The notes under the pieces are model-generated. The model ran no database searches. It had not been told where the DNA came from and saw only the letters and a list, made by a program, of their open reading frames with translations. The translations under genes and the position numbers were made by a program. A stretch of DNA of 64,000 nucleotides, taken from the NCBI RefSeq assembly GCF_964019385.1, contig NC_088646.1:10507080-10571079 (forward strand). Reading direction: 5' to 3'. Shown in pieces: positions 1-12,100 of the stretch (its first letter is position 1; each line of letters starts with the position of its first letter). Source of the DNA: Sycon ciliatum (taxonomy: Eukaryota; Porifera; Calcarea; Leucosolenida; Sycettidae).

Positions 1-91
1 TTCCGCCGGGCCAGTCTCCTGTATGTTTTAGTGGTGTTCCTTCAATTGAACTAACAGTGTTACTTCACCTATCTCATGCCGTCTTATACAG

Positions 92-3000
92 GTGGCGTCT
101 ACAGAAATTCCTGTATGCGAGTGGCAATGAAGGGGATCAACCGGCAGGTGCCGTGCGGCAAGAATCACACCACCCGGCCGCCAAAGCCTCACCTGCGCCA
201 CCGTTTGGACTGTCCGTTGGTGTTCACTTGCCACGCGCCGAGAGTGCCGTCAAGCCGAAGATGTTGCGACGATTGCGCACTGCCCAGCGACTGTCATTTA
301 TCGCCGAGGGCTCTGGCGTGTACTCCTTTAACTCTCCCGATGAGATTCCACCTTGGTTGCGAAACACGGAAAGCAATGGAGTCGTCACTGAGCAACCCGG
401 TCCCAGTGCTAATCTACCTACAAGTACGAGTAAGCTGTTGTCACATAATGGTCTGGAACAGGCAAGCACTCGCAGAAGAGTGGTGACGGCCGACAATGTT
501 GCTGCGGCAAGTGAACGGGGAGAGGATGAGATGGATGGCATGCCAGCACTGGGTATGTCGGATGGAGAAGGAGGGGAAGATGAAACAGACATGGCTTTGT
601 CGTCAGACTATATTGACTTCAACTTGGATGCTGGAATGACCTTGGGAGACATCGACCGAGCCAGCGGTGGGGAGATAGAGATCCTGAGCCAGATAGTAGC
701 GAATAAATGGCGCTTGACGGACGACGATGATGAACAGAATTCCCAGCTAATGGTGCTGTCGTCAAAGCGAGTGGACATCCTCTCGAAGGCACCCACAGAC
801 GAAGCAGCCCACGGCGTTCAACTTGGTCCGGATGACATTCGCATATCGGATGCCATGGCACTGTCAGGTGCTGCGCTAAGCCTGAACAACGGAGTGTATA
901 GTGAGACGTTTGCCTTGGTAGCATTCCGAGCACTGCAGCTCATCTTTGGTGTAGCGATCGGCACATCCTTGTTGAACGTGGACAACCCCACAAAGTGGCT
1001 GCCCAACCAGAAAAAGGTAAGCTTCTGCTTGTCATAGACGCAGGTGAATGCGGTTTGTGTTAGGATTCTGTGGATGCAAGTTCCTTGCTCTTTATTATAA
1101 AATATTATGCTGCACTGAGTTCCCTCCAATTCGCCTTTAGTTTCTTCAATTCTTCTTCTTCATCTGATGCAATATTGCATGCCACAAAATGGTTGCTTCA
1201 GAAGTACCTATGATTCGCAGCTACTGAGCCAACTATATATCCTTCCCATTTGGTCTGCAATGTGCATATAAATTATGAGCTTATACAGCGGTCGACCTTG
1301 CAAATATGGACCCAAGATCAGGCATGAGAAAAGCGGTGTTATTCACGTGTATTGTTGTTGGTGAGGTTGAAAGTATGCCGCCTGAGCCGAATGGATGCAC
1401 GACCTGAGGATAGTGGCATTATTCACGAGTTTTTTTTTTATGTTGCTGTAAGTCAACAAATATTCGGCGCATATATATATTTTCGGCCTGGTCATGTTTG
1501 GCCGAAAATGTCACGTTTGCGGGCGAGATTTTGTTTTGCAAGGTTCAGTGTGACAGTGTACACAGGCGGCAGCAGTACAGGCCGTAAATTTGATGCGGCC
1601 GAAATGGGTTTTACCCCTGGGAGGCCGAAATTTGAACGGGCTCAACATTTGTAGACTTACAGTATACCGGCCCGAGGTTGTTATTCACGGGATTGACTGT
1701 GTGCCGTGTTGTCTGCTTTCCTTGCTGCACTGCAGACGATAGCTGCCAACGTGTCCATCTATGTGCTGATGTCGGCCAGTGTGCTGTGCCACGGCCTGGT
1801 GGTCGGCGGTGACTGGCCGGTCTACGTGGAGCTGCTTGTGTCGCTTTGTGTCACATTTGCCGCTCTCATGCCTACCCGGGGTTTATCTCCAGATGATGAT
1901 GTTGATGGACCTTGCCTTGGCTGGTTAGCCAAAGCTACGAAGTCATTTCAAGACCTTATGAAGTGAGCAACCACTACATTGTACTTCAAAATAGATGATG
2001 CCTTTCTGAAATAGGATTGTGTTGTTTGATTTAGTTTTACCTGAGCCTTAGGTTTTCATTTGTACCAATTTTCATGGTCAATTTGTTCTAAGATATAATA
2101 TTGTGTGCCTGCACCTGGTGCTGTGTGTGTGTGCGTGCGTGTGTGTGTATGTGTGTGTGTGTGTGTTCTGTGCTGCCAGGTGCATCAGCGTACAGTGCCA
2201 TGCCGCGTTTCTGATCCGTGAATTTCTGGATATCGAAGCAATCGGTCTGGAAGCACCATCCGTGTTTTCTGCCAGTGATGGTGGTCACATTGAGAACCTT
2301 GGCCTCCTACCGCTGTTACACAGGCGTTGCAAGCGCATTGTCATTGCCGACGGGGGATCATATGCAGATCGTAAAGATGTAAGTCGGCCAGGGGGGGGGG
2401 GGGGGGGTGTTGTGGGGGAGTAAAATGGATTGTGCTATTATGTCATATGGAGTGGCATCGCAAGCATCAGTTTGCCACTCCATAGCACATACCATGCAGA
2501 TAGGATGATATCATTATTGGATTGCCACTCCGTATAAAGCACATCATAATTACAAGAGTCCATAAACAGTTTATGCACTCTTGATAATTATGATGACATT
2601 TGTATAACATCTTTAGGGCTTGAAAGTGATGATGTCAGACACATCAGAAATTGTAGCTAATTCTGGGTCAGCTTGGATCTCTTCAGTAGCTTTGTATGAT
2701 ATGGTGGGTAGGTACTATAGGTACTGAAATTGGTAGTAACCGGCCCCTCATGTTGTATGCTGAGAAGTTCGCCATTATTTGATAACAGAAGGGGTGTCCT
2801 GAGAAACTGGGTGATGCACAGGATGAAGAGCTTGAAGAGCGCAAGCAAAGAAAGCAATAGTGACAAATCCAGTCCAGTAAATAGGAAAAATCATGTTGTA
2901 TGCTGGTGTGAGTAGCATTGCCGGTACCATCAGCTAGTGAGTGACCTGCTGAGCCCAAGAAGCCACTCTAGTCGCCTCTGGTGGATATGCCCGGCATCCT

Positions 3001-4092
3001 ACGGTGAAGGAAACCGCTTCAACACGTGTACAACTCCATACGACATCATAGGTATAGTCAGCGCCGCCGTGACTCAATGCTGCATGGATGTGACCCAGCA
3101 CTCTCTACTACACTCCATTCATAAAAAAGATGGACTTCTAGCTTTTGGCCACAACTGCATAAGTGGGTCGAATTTGAGTTTTTTTCAGATTTTTTTCTGC
3201 AAACCCCTATGCAGGGTTCTAGCCAAAGGGGGGGGGGGGGGGGGCACAGCTCCCCCCCCCCCCCCCAAAATAGATGACTTGTACTGTACCGTGCATGCAA
3301 AATTTTGATTGGCGCGGAAGAGCTTTGTTGGGCGCCGAAGAACGGAACGTCAAAGAACGGAGCGCCGAAGAACAAACAGGCCAGAATTTCACCAAGCACA
3401 GCATGCCAATGTGTACACACTGACTCAACTGTGCATAGACTGTAGTACATTAAAGATAAGAACGGCCTAGGCTACGTACAAGGTTGACTCCCCCCAGTTC
3501 TTCGGCACACTGCAGTACTGTACTCGTTTCGTTTTCTCTCTGCTGTGAATCCCCTGCACACGCTGTGCAGGTTGCAGGCGCATTGATGATGGCATTGGAG
3601 ATGGCACGTACATGGCTTCAGTGTTCCTTCACCGGCATGGATGGTGGTGACATCATGTTCGACATCCGACAGAAGCTCATCAGCCCAGCCCTGCGCCGTT
3701 GCGGCCAGCCGCATGGTTACCGGTTCAAGGTTCTGTTTCCCGAGGGCCTGGATGTGCACGGTGTGCACCGGCCTGCCGAGACTGGCGAGATTCTGCTGCT
3801 ACAGCCACGCCATCCCCAACACAAGTCCACCGGCCCATCATCCGGTACCTTGCCACACGACAGCAGTGCCGAACAGCAAGGAAAGACCGTGGATGAGCTG
3901 ACTGGTTGCTGCTGCAGTTGCTGCCACGGCCGCTGCCATGCCCTGAGCTACGCAGTTTTCGGTAGATTCCCAGCCATTTCGACCTTGGCGCAGGGCTTCA
4001 CGCAGGAGCTGTTCTCTGCCTTCCACGAGGAAGGGCTGCGTGCCGCTAGTGCTAGCGATGCAGTCCGTTTTTGGAGCCAGAAAGAAAGCTGA
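92..4092 (+). CDS. Patatin-like phospholipase family protein, multi-exon, 5' incomplete
   Basis: Five-prime-incomplete gene with four visible exons: 92-1016, 1736-1962, 2180-2378 and 3571-4092 (stop TGA). All junctions are AG/GT and the phases agree (0, 2, 0). Exon 2180-2378 encodes SASDGGHIENLGLLPLLHRR followed by a hydrophobic strand ending IADGG. This is the catalytic-Asp DGG block and following beta strand of large patatin-like acyl hydrolases, in which a Ser-Asp dyad cleaves acyl lipids. The GxSxG nucleophile must lie upstream of the window. Exon 1 has an acidic, low-complexity middle and ends in a hydrophobic helix near FALVAFRALQLIFG. Exon 2 opens with another membrane-like stretch, so a membrane-associated lipase is likely. 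The last exon (VAGALMMALEMAR...) matches the region after the Asp motif, then becomes Cys/His-rich. Family is confident; substrate is unknown. Confidence 0.72.
2123..2166. repeat. (TG)n microsatellite just upstream of a splice acceptor
   Basis: An imperfect TG/CG tract ends about 13 bases before the acceptor of the patatin-like exon at 2180. It takes the place of a normal polypyrimidine tract, leaving only a short TTCTGTGCTGCCAG. Confidence 0.8.
2391..2407. repeat. Poly-G run (17 G)
   Basis: Seventeen consecutive G lie 12 bases after the donor of exon 2180-2378. It is one of many long G or C homopolymers in the window. Confidence 0.85.
2440..2560. repeat. Intronic repeat containing GCCACTCC motif
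   Basis: Short units containing TTTGCCACTCCATA and a GATGATATCATTAT-like stretch occur here in the patatin-like intron. Similar units recur at about 56790-57010 in a CAMKMT intron, so this is a dispersed repeat. No coding content was seen. Confidence 0.5.
3228..3266. repeat. G17-loop-C15 homopolymer hairpin
   Basis: G17 (3228-3244), loop CACAGCT, then C15 (3252-3266). The two runs can pair as an almost pure G:C stem inside the last intron of the patatin-like gene. Confidence 0.85.
3330..3530. repeat. Dispersed repeat shared with 12998-13155
   Basis: This stretch contains GAATTTCACCAAGCACAGCA and, further on, CTGTGCATAGAC and CAGTTCTTCGGC. The same blocks occur in the same order at 12998-13155. 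It is a non-coding dispersed element sitting just upstream of the last patatin-like exon, as the other copy sits next to a VRK exon. Confidence 0.7.
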
Positions 4093-4540
4093 TCGGACGT
4101 CTCGGCTGGGGCGTGACAATCCCTGTGCACTTCATCATTCGTCTTTGGTGCTGGTTGGCTGGCTGGTAAGTGCAGGGGGCCCGGCGGGCGCGAGGCAAGG
4201 ACAGTGCTCGCTGAGGCTGGCTTGCAGCAACCGCGATCAGTGCTGCAGCGTTGAACTTGCACCGTGTTTAATACCTACCGTTCGACAGCTCCTCTTTTGA
4301 GAGTTACTGATGTGCATTTTCCCTGCAACACAGTCTATTGGGTGGGTACTGTGATATATATTCTTCAGGTTGACACCAGCCACCTCCACCTTTCAGAAAT
4401 GTATTTCGAAGTAGATGCAATATTTTTTCAATACTTTATAGCTGTGCCAACAGAGTAGGGCAGGATTTGAAAATATTACTATACCTGATTTTACCGGCCA
4501 CTCGGAGGGTTCTCTACAAATACTCGTACGAGCGTCACTA
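4093..4540. other. 3' flank of patatin-like gene; no gene seen
   Basis: Unique-looking sequence between the patatin-like stop codon and the TG tract that precedes the first LINE. It presumably holds the 3' UTR. No convincing polyadenylation signal or coding region was recognised. Confidence 0.5.
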
Positions 4541-4549
4541 GTGCACTGT

Positions 4550-4561
4550 GCGTGTGTGTAC

Positions 4562-4602
<41 letters not shown>

Positions 4603-4621
4603 TGTGTGTGTGTGTGTGTGT
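4550..4621. repeat. (TG)n microsatellite
   Basis: Long TG tract with a few CG interruptions, abutting the 5' edge of the LINE remnant. Confidence 0.9.
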
Positions 4622-4639
4622 CCACACTGGTATGCAGGC

Positions 4640-6610
4640 CCGTGTCCGTGTTGGCGATCGGCATACGGTATCAGTGTGAACAATGGCCTCCGGCAGGGGT
4701 GCTCCATCTCCCTAGTGTTGTTCAACCTGTATTTCAGCCTTGTGTTTGAGCGGTGGAATGCTGAAATGGCCCGAATCCTCCCTGGTGGCGGTTTCACCTT
4801 CAATCATAGTGTAAACGGAAACCATTTTAATCGGCCACGCACCCGTCATCAATCCACTACAGTGTTAGATGTTGAGTTTGCTGATGACGCCGCCTTGTTT
4901 GCTCCGACTCTGGCTGCCGCACAGCTGGCATTGGAGACCTTTCATCGGATATCATCTGCCTTTGGGTTGACCATCAACTTCTCAAAGACCAAATTCGTGA
5001 GTTGTGGTACGGCTGCCGACGTATATGAGCCCCTGGTTATTGCAGGTCAGGAAGTTGAACATGTGTCCTCCTTCGCATATCTTGGCAGCCTCGTTGACCT
5101 TGACTCTCGTGTTGGCCTTGAAGTTGATCGTCGTCTTGCCAGTGCATCTCGTGCATTTGGAGCACTCCGCTGTGTGTTTAACACTCCCGGCCTGTCCATC
5201 CGCACAAAGAAAATGCTGTACGAAACTTGCGTTCTGACTGTTTTGCTGTATGGTGCTGAGTGTTGGCCGGTTCTTCGTCGTGATGAGATCCGTATTGACA
5301 ACTTTCATCATCAATGTCTACGGTGTATCCTGGGAGTCTCGCGCTGGGATCAGGAGTTGAATCATGTCCGGAATTGTGACCTCCGTAAGCGTTGGGGGGG
5401 GGGGGGGGGAGGATCTGGTGTCGGACACTATGCGCCGTCGCCGCCTCCAGTGGTTGGGCCATGTAGCTCGGATGCCTGGCAACCGTCTCCCTAAGCAGTT
5501 GCTGTTTGGATGGCTTGACGCTCCCCGACCAGCTCAGGGACCTCGTCTTCGGTGGAAGGACAGAATACAGTCAGACATGAAACTGTGCCAAATTGATGAA
5601 TGGATCAATGTCTACGGTGTATCCTGGGAGTCTCGCGCTGGGATCAGGAGTTGAATCATGTCCGGAATTGTGACCTCCGTAAGCGTTGGGGGGGGGGGGG
5701 GGGGGGAGGATCTGGTGTCGGACACTATGCGCCGTCGCCGCCTCCAGTGGTTGGGCCATGTAGCTCGGATGCCTGGCAACCGTCTCCCTAAGCAGTTGCT
5801 GTTTGGATGGCTTGACGCTCCCCGACCAGCTCAGGGACCTCGTCTTCGGTGGAAGGACAGAATACAGTCAGACATGAAACTGTGCCAAATTGATGAATGG
5901 ATCAATGTCTACGGTGTATCCTGGGAGTCTCGCGCTGGGATCAGGAGTTGAATCATGTCCGGAATTGTGACCTCCGTAAGCGTTGGGGGGGGGGGGGGGG
6001 GGGGGGGGATGAGGATCTGGTGTCGGACACTATGCGCCGTCGCCGCCTCCAGTGGTTGGGCCATGTAGCTCGGATGCCTGGCAACCGTCTCCCTAAGCAG
6101 TTGCTGTTTGGATGGCTTGACGCTCCCCGACCAGCTCAGGGGCCTCGTCTTCGGTGGAAGGACAGAATACAGTCAGACATGAAACTGTGCCAAATTGATG
6201 AATGGTTTACTCTGGCCCAGGATCGTCAGCAATGGAGAGATGCGTACCGCACTCATGTGCAGCGTCCTGCCCCGGTACCGCTCTCTTGCTTGGTATGTAA
6301 ACGGACATTCAAGAGTAAATCTGGACTCGAACGACACAAATGTTTTGCTGATCGCCAGCTGCCTGTAGCGGAACAGCCGGGCGCACGTCAATGCCATGCC
6401 TGCCTTCGGTGGTTCCGAAGTGCCGGTGGACTTGCTGTGCACAAGTGCACGACACCCGCCCCGGCATCACCGCCCACACCCCAGCGCATACCAATCACCA
6501 GCCACCCGTGTTGCTAAGCACTGCGCTACCTGTGATCGCTGTTTTAAATCTGCTCCTGGCTTTCGGCGACACAATTGCAATCGTGGACGTCGTCGTGGCG
6601 GAGCGGCTTC
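4640..6610 (+). mobile_element. Non-LTR retrotransposon (LINE) remnant: RT 3' half plus C-terminal zinc knuckles
   Basis: The reading frame from about 4670 encodes NNGLRQGCSISLVLFNLYF (RT block before the active site). The catalytic FADD box is at 4877-4888, followed by the thumb region with LLYGAECW. After a disrupted stretch (see 5311-6200) comes LQWLGHVARMPGNRLPKQLL, a typical LINE ORF2 C-terminal segment. Two CxxC...H..C zinc knuckles follow (CLVCKRTFKSKSGLERHKC and CHACLRWF...), then a third (CATCDRCF...HNC) in another frame after a shift near 6480. The 5' part (endonuclease and early RT) is absent. In life this protein would copy its own RNA into DNA at a nicked target. This copy is dead because of truncation, frameshifts and the internal triplication. 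Confidence 0.85.
5311..6200 (+). repeat. Tandem triplication (~295 bp) inside LINE, each copy with a G-run
   Basis: The block starting TCAATGTCTACGGTGTATCC begins at 5311, 5605 and 5902 (periods 294 and 297). Each copy contains a G-run directly after CGTT, growing from 16 to 19 to 24 G. The third copy keeps GATGAGGATCTG after the run, where the first two have only AGGATCTG, so copies 1 and 2 share a derived junction. Outside the G-runs the copies are almost identical, which implies a recent event or an assembly artefact. Confidence 0.9.
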
Positions 6611-6699
6611 CTAGTGGCAGTGCTGACTTCTCTCGAACTCTCTCTCTTCTACTCTCCCCTGTCTCGGGGCGGCGTGGCCAAGCATTTGGCAGCTGTACA

Positions 6700-6706
6700 C
6701 CAGGCC

Positions 6707-6755
<49 letters not shown>

Positions 6756-7300
6756 CTTGTGTGTATGGTGCGGAGACGTGGACCACCAAGGCAGGCCACC
6801 TCCAGAAGCTCATCACGTTACACCATCAGTGTGTTTGGCCGTCGTCAACAGTGGGATGATCGGATCACAACGGCCACATTAGCGGCTACACTTGGTGTCG
6901 ACCCTGACATCACCAGCATCATCCGTCGGCACCGTCTTCGTTGGCTAGGTCATGTTGACAGGATGGACGACTCGCGCGCACCGAAACAATTGCTGTTTCC
7001 CCGTTCTCGTCATGGCCCGAAGAAGAGGTGGCAAGATGTGGTGTCGACTGACCTAGGCGTGACCACCTGGCTTGAGAGTTGCCAAGATCGTCCTGGCTGG
7101 AGACAAGTTGCCAGCAGCACTCGGCACTCAGCACTCCACCGCCACGGCCCGCTCCTGATCCTCTTCTCTGTGTCTGTGGGCGCCCGTTTCGTCAACCAGG
7201 AGACCTAAAACCACATGCCAAATTCTGCGCTCGTGGTTTACTTGAACTTTCCGACACTCGCTATCATTGCGTACGCAACGGGCAAGATCAAGGTCAAGGT
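6700..7300 (+). mobile_element. Second LINE ORF2 C-terminal fragment
   Basis: After a (TG)n tract at 6712-6748, one frame encodes VYGAETWTTKAGHLQKLITL (about 6760-6825). After a frameshift, another frame encodes IIRRHRLRWLGHVDRMDDSR and a following KKRWQDVV segment. A cysteine/histidine cluster (CVCGRPF...HAKFC) ends the homology near 7235. The order matches the C terminus of the LINE just upstream, but the sequence is clearly a different subfamily. It is a 5'-truncated, frameshifted remnant. Confidence 0.8.
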
Positions 7301-7865
7301 GTGCTTGTGCATGCATGCATGACATCTTCAGTAAAGCAGTGAGTCTGCTCACCCTTGGGGCGTATAAAATCCTCAACCATCACACACGTATATCTACGCA
7401 TGGCAATGCCAAGAGTATCAATAGACTGACGACGACAGCACCAATTCAAAAACTAAGGTAGAAAACCCATAATAGAAGAAAAAAAATGGTTAGAAAGAGC
7501 ACACAAACGTTGATAGAAACACAGGAAAACGAAGGAACGAATAAAAAAATCTTATGTGACTTCAACCAAAAAAAAGTGGCCTAAACTACCAAGTCAAAGA
7601 TCAAAAACATAAAACACTTGAAATAGATCATTCAAGAAGTACCAATCCAACAGGGAGAGGGGCCGGGGGGTCTATGTGCACATGGCATATGGATTTGATA
7701 AAAACCGGAATAAAACAATTAAAAAACGTAACGGATCCTGTACAGCAGACGAGTAAAGAGGGGATGATTGGGAGGGGGGGGGGGGGGGGGGGCGAACAGA
7801 AGACACAGACCAGCTGATCCACACTGTGGGCACGGGATTGGCATTGTGCCACCGGGGTATGTTGT
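7300..7865. other. Intergenic, A-rich; poly-G run; no gene seen
   Basis: A-rich sequence between the LINE debris and the VRK stop codon, with a G-run of about 17 near 7776-7792. It would include the VRK 3' UTR (minus strand). No coding region was recognised. Confidence 0.5.
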
Positions 7866-9110
7866 TTACAGGTGTAGGGGCGGTGGCCGAGTCACTGCTG
7901 CCGATGGAATGATGTCATTGGCAGGCTGTCTGTTTTTGCCTCTTTTTGCGGTGGCGGCCTTTGGCGCAACCAACGGTTTCGGTCTGTAAACTTTCTGGAC
8001 AGCGGGAGGAACGAGTGACTCCGCGGGAGAAGTCTTGCCTACGGTGGGAAGCGCTTTGCGACCTCCTGTCCTCACTGGAGTGGCACGACGCGGCTCTGCA
8101 GTCGCCACCGTTGCAGCAGTAGCAGCGCGTGCACGATCTCGACGTCCGGCAGCTGCTGCTGGTGGTGGTGAGGCTGCAGCATGGCGAGCGGCACTTGAAG
8201 GTGGGACAGCGGCGGTGGTGGCTGCTGGCGACGACTCTGTGCTGGCAACCCGGGCACCCCTGCGACGCTTGGGTTTCTGCACCTCCTCTACGTCTTCATC
8301 CTCTCCCTCCTTGTCTTCTTCATCAAGTACATGTGCCGAGCGACGTTTCTGAGAAAAAGAACACACATACATGTAGAGAATAAAGTCAATGCTTGCAGGA
8401 CGTGCGTTTGGAATTTGGATACACCAAACTGCCCAGTACATTTCTACAATCACAACCGGCATCAACGCAATAAATTGCTGCAGCTGGTGGAGCGACCAAG
8501 TGAGTGTACACTAATATATCTCCTGGACTCCTATTCTTTGACTGCCTCAAGGTTACCTCGCAAATCCGTGCTGGGTTATTATTTTGGAGTACATGAAGTG
8601 TGTTATCACGTGGCCCCCCCCCCCCCCCCCCCCAACTGGTTCTGGATGATCAATTACTGAAATACTAGTTAGGACTAGGTACAACATAATCACTCTTCAA
8701 ACTGTACCTTGCTCGGTGCTCTTGGAGACGACTTTGCTGCTGCTGATGACCAAACCAGCTCGCCACGATCAGTCCACCCATTTGTGCGCAGAGCTTTTTC
8801 GAAAATGCTCCGTAACTTGCCGTACTGCGGTGTGTCATCGTACGCAATGCCTTTCACGGCTGTCAGGTAGTCCCGAATCTCAGCTGTATCAGGGCGAAGA
8901 ACAAGGAAAGATACCCACTCAATGCGGTACGTTTGTGGTCTTGAGGCGTGCATGTGGCTGGTAGTGAAATGCAGACAGAGAAAATTGCCAAAATAGAGAG
9001 AAGTGGACGTTCAAGCATCTGCATCCGAGTTGCACCTGGGCAGCAACATCCGAGAGAATGGGATGAAGAAGCGAACAATCCAGCAAAGAAAGAAACAAAC
9101 AAACAAGTGT

Positions 9111-9147
<37 letters not shown>

Positions 9148-12100
9148 ACACCTGGAATACTCTTGCCGCCGAAGCAATCCTTCATCAAGGATGGAATATT
9201 TGACATGTACCTGCAGAAGAAGAAAAGCACAAGGACATTGGCTGGACAGAAGCATTTTGTGATGGGAACTGGCTGTGAGCTGACAGGAATAGTAGAACTC
9301 CACAGTGCTCACACTGCTGTGATGAATTTGTAGAATGTGTATGCTGCACCACTATTGAATTAACTTAAAGGGGAAGTTAAGCCTAAAATCAAAATTTCAC
9401 CAGTTGTAGTCTTCGGGGTGCTGAGTCGAATGGTCTTGGTCCGAGGAAGCTGATACGCTCCCTTCCCTCTGTATTCCCAATCGAACTCGCGCACTTCAAT
9501 CGAAACTGGGTGACTGCGCCCTACTAGATGGGGATTTGTATGCAAAATGTCACTAAAAGCGCCATGTCGTTCTTATAAAAGCACTGATGACCGCGATTGG
9601 CCCATATGTTGTAGTCTTTTGGACGCTGAGTTGACTGGTTTTGGTCCGAAAAGGCTGCGATGTAGCGTTGGCCCTTATTCCCAATCGAACATGGCTGAAC
9701 AAGTGGTCACGTGCTCGTGCGTACACCAGTCACCTGGTCACCGTGCCTGCAGGCTACAATATACAGCATGTTTGGGCGAGTTTTTGTCACTCGAGTTGAA
9801 CCTTTGAACCTTTGAGTTGAACCTTGGTGTGAAAGTTGTCGCCTGCTGGCGTGGTGACCAGGTGACTGGTGTACGCAGGAGCATGTGACCGCTTGTTCAA
9901 CCATGTTCGGTTGGGAATAAGGGTTGAACGCTGCATCGCAGCCTTTTCGGACCAAAACCAGTCGACTCAGCGTCGAAAAGACTACAACATAAGGGCCAAT
10001 CGCGGTCATCCGTGCTTTTATAAGAACGAAATGGCGCATTTAGTGACATTTTGCATACAAATCCCCATCTAGTAGGGCGCAGTTACCCAGTTTCGGAGGA
10101 AGTGCGCGAGTTCGATTGAATAAAGGATGAAGGGAGCGTCTCAGCTTCCTCGGACCAAGACCATTCGACTCAGCACCCCGAAGACTACAACTGGTGAAAA
10201 ATTGATTTTAGGCCGCCGCGGAGGAGCCCAGTCGACAACAACTCACTTCTTTTTCTGCCGGGCAACCTCCTCTTTGTTGTGAAGTGTGTCTTCCCAGGGC
10301 AGCCGAGAGCAGAGCCACTGCAGGAGCACGTAGCCCAGGATCTCCATGTCACCGCGACGTGACGGTGCTGAACATGATAAAAGAAACACCGACAATACTA
10401 CTACTCCACACTGTAGCACTAAAAACAGGCAGCACGAGGGTATTTGGTGGTCTATGGTAAGTTATGTCACCCGAAATTAGTACCACGCATGTGCACACTT
10501 AAGATATCTATTCTGAAATGGTGCAGGCAAGCACCGAAGAAGGTTGTACGGTGACCATGGTGACCGCAGAACAAAATGCTTCATGTATTTAAAACAGTTT
10601 AAACACAGCTGAAACTTGGAAGATGGCCGACAGTCGAAAAGGCTCTGAATAGAGACCCTGCTTGTCTACTATCAGCAAGCACAATCAGCTGGGCAAGGAG
10701 AGTTTCCATCACGTACATCCTTAGTTACCTTACAGCACATTGTGTGTGCAAACCGAGGCACAATAATACATATCTTCTCTCGGCTACACACCGGAAAATT
10801 GGGAAATAGCTTTCAAATTCTGCAAACCAACTAAAACAAAAACTGCTAGCCAGTCACACATACCAACGCCGTTGTGTGCGTCTATGCTCGTGAACTCTAT
10901 CGTTCCATCATGAGCACGCTTGGGATCTTCTTTGTAGACGCGGTGCTTGCCGTCAATAGTGTACAGTGCAGCCAAACCAAAGTCAACAAGGTAGACCTAC
11001 CGAAGAATCAGAGAAACAAAAATGATTATCTAACAGCACGTGCAGTGTGGGCAGTAACTGTTGTAGATGGGAGCATGAGAGTAACTTAGTAAGTTACGAA
11101 ATAACGCCATTGAAAATATGTGGTCCTACAGTAATATACCTATCCAGCTCTTCGTGGCAACGTTTCACCGCATTCACGCGTCTTCACAATCAGTGAAAGA
11201 ATTACCTGACTACCAGTCACCAGAACGAGAGAGCTTGGAAGCTCAGGGCCCTACGCTATGCTTTTTGCCCTGATGACCTAGACAAAAAAAAGCATAGGGA
11301 TGTTATAAATTCTTAAAAAAATTCCTTTTTTTAAGACATAACCTGGGATTCGAACCCGCACTATCGCGCGCCCTGCATGCATCCCCGATACACTTCGCAT
11401 ACATACTAATTCTTCCAAGTTGCTTCACGTTATGATCTTGCATTTGAAAGCCCTATTTGAATATGCATTGTGGCCAGCCGTCTTTGATGGTACGGTACGG
11501 TACGGGATAGGTACGGGACAGGTACGATCGAGGGTAATACGACACCGTCTACCGCCTTGATGACGGCAAAAAAAGCATAAGGATGTTATAAATTTTTCCA
11601 TTCTCCTATTTTTTTCAGGCATATCCTGGGATTCGAACCCGCACTAACGCCCTACATGCATTCCCCCATACACTTCGCATTCATACCCATTCTTCCAAGT
11701 TGCTTCACGTTATGATCTTGCGTTTGAAAGCCCTATTTGAATATTGCGGCAAGCTGTATGTGGCCAGCTGTGTTTGATGGCACGGTACGGGACAGATACG
11801 GGATAGCGCCAGGCGTGACACAAACACACAAATACCAAATTAAAGCTGTGTGGACCCTGGCTAGCGCCAGACGTTACTGAAGTAACGTCTTCTGCATAGC
11901 TACGGGAATAAATCTTTACCTAGTGCACATCGGCGTCGTCCAGGGTGACCCAATGTCACCAATAATGTTTATAACTTACGCCGAAGGTTCCATGCGTAAG
12001 ATCCGAGAGCAAGCTCTACCCGCGTCAGACCTACCAGCAACTTTCACACAATACGCAGACGACACCACTGCCCATCAGAACGAGCGATCATCTGTGGAAG

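Noticed and set aside
8035..8352. Plus-strand 105-codon frame rich in Ala/Arg
   Set aside because: Antisense shadow of the GC-rich VRK C-terminal exon (8348-7866).
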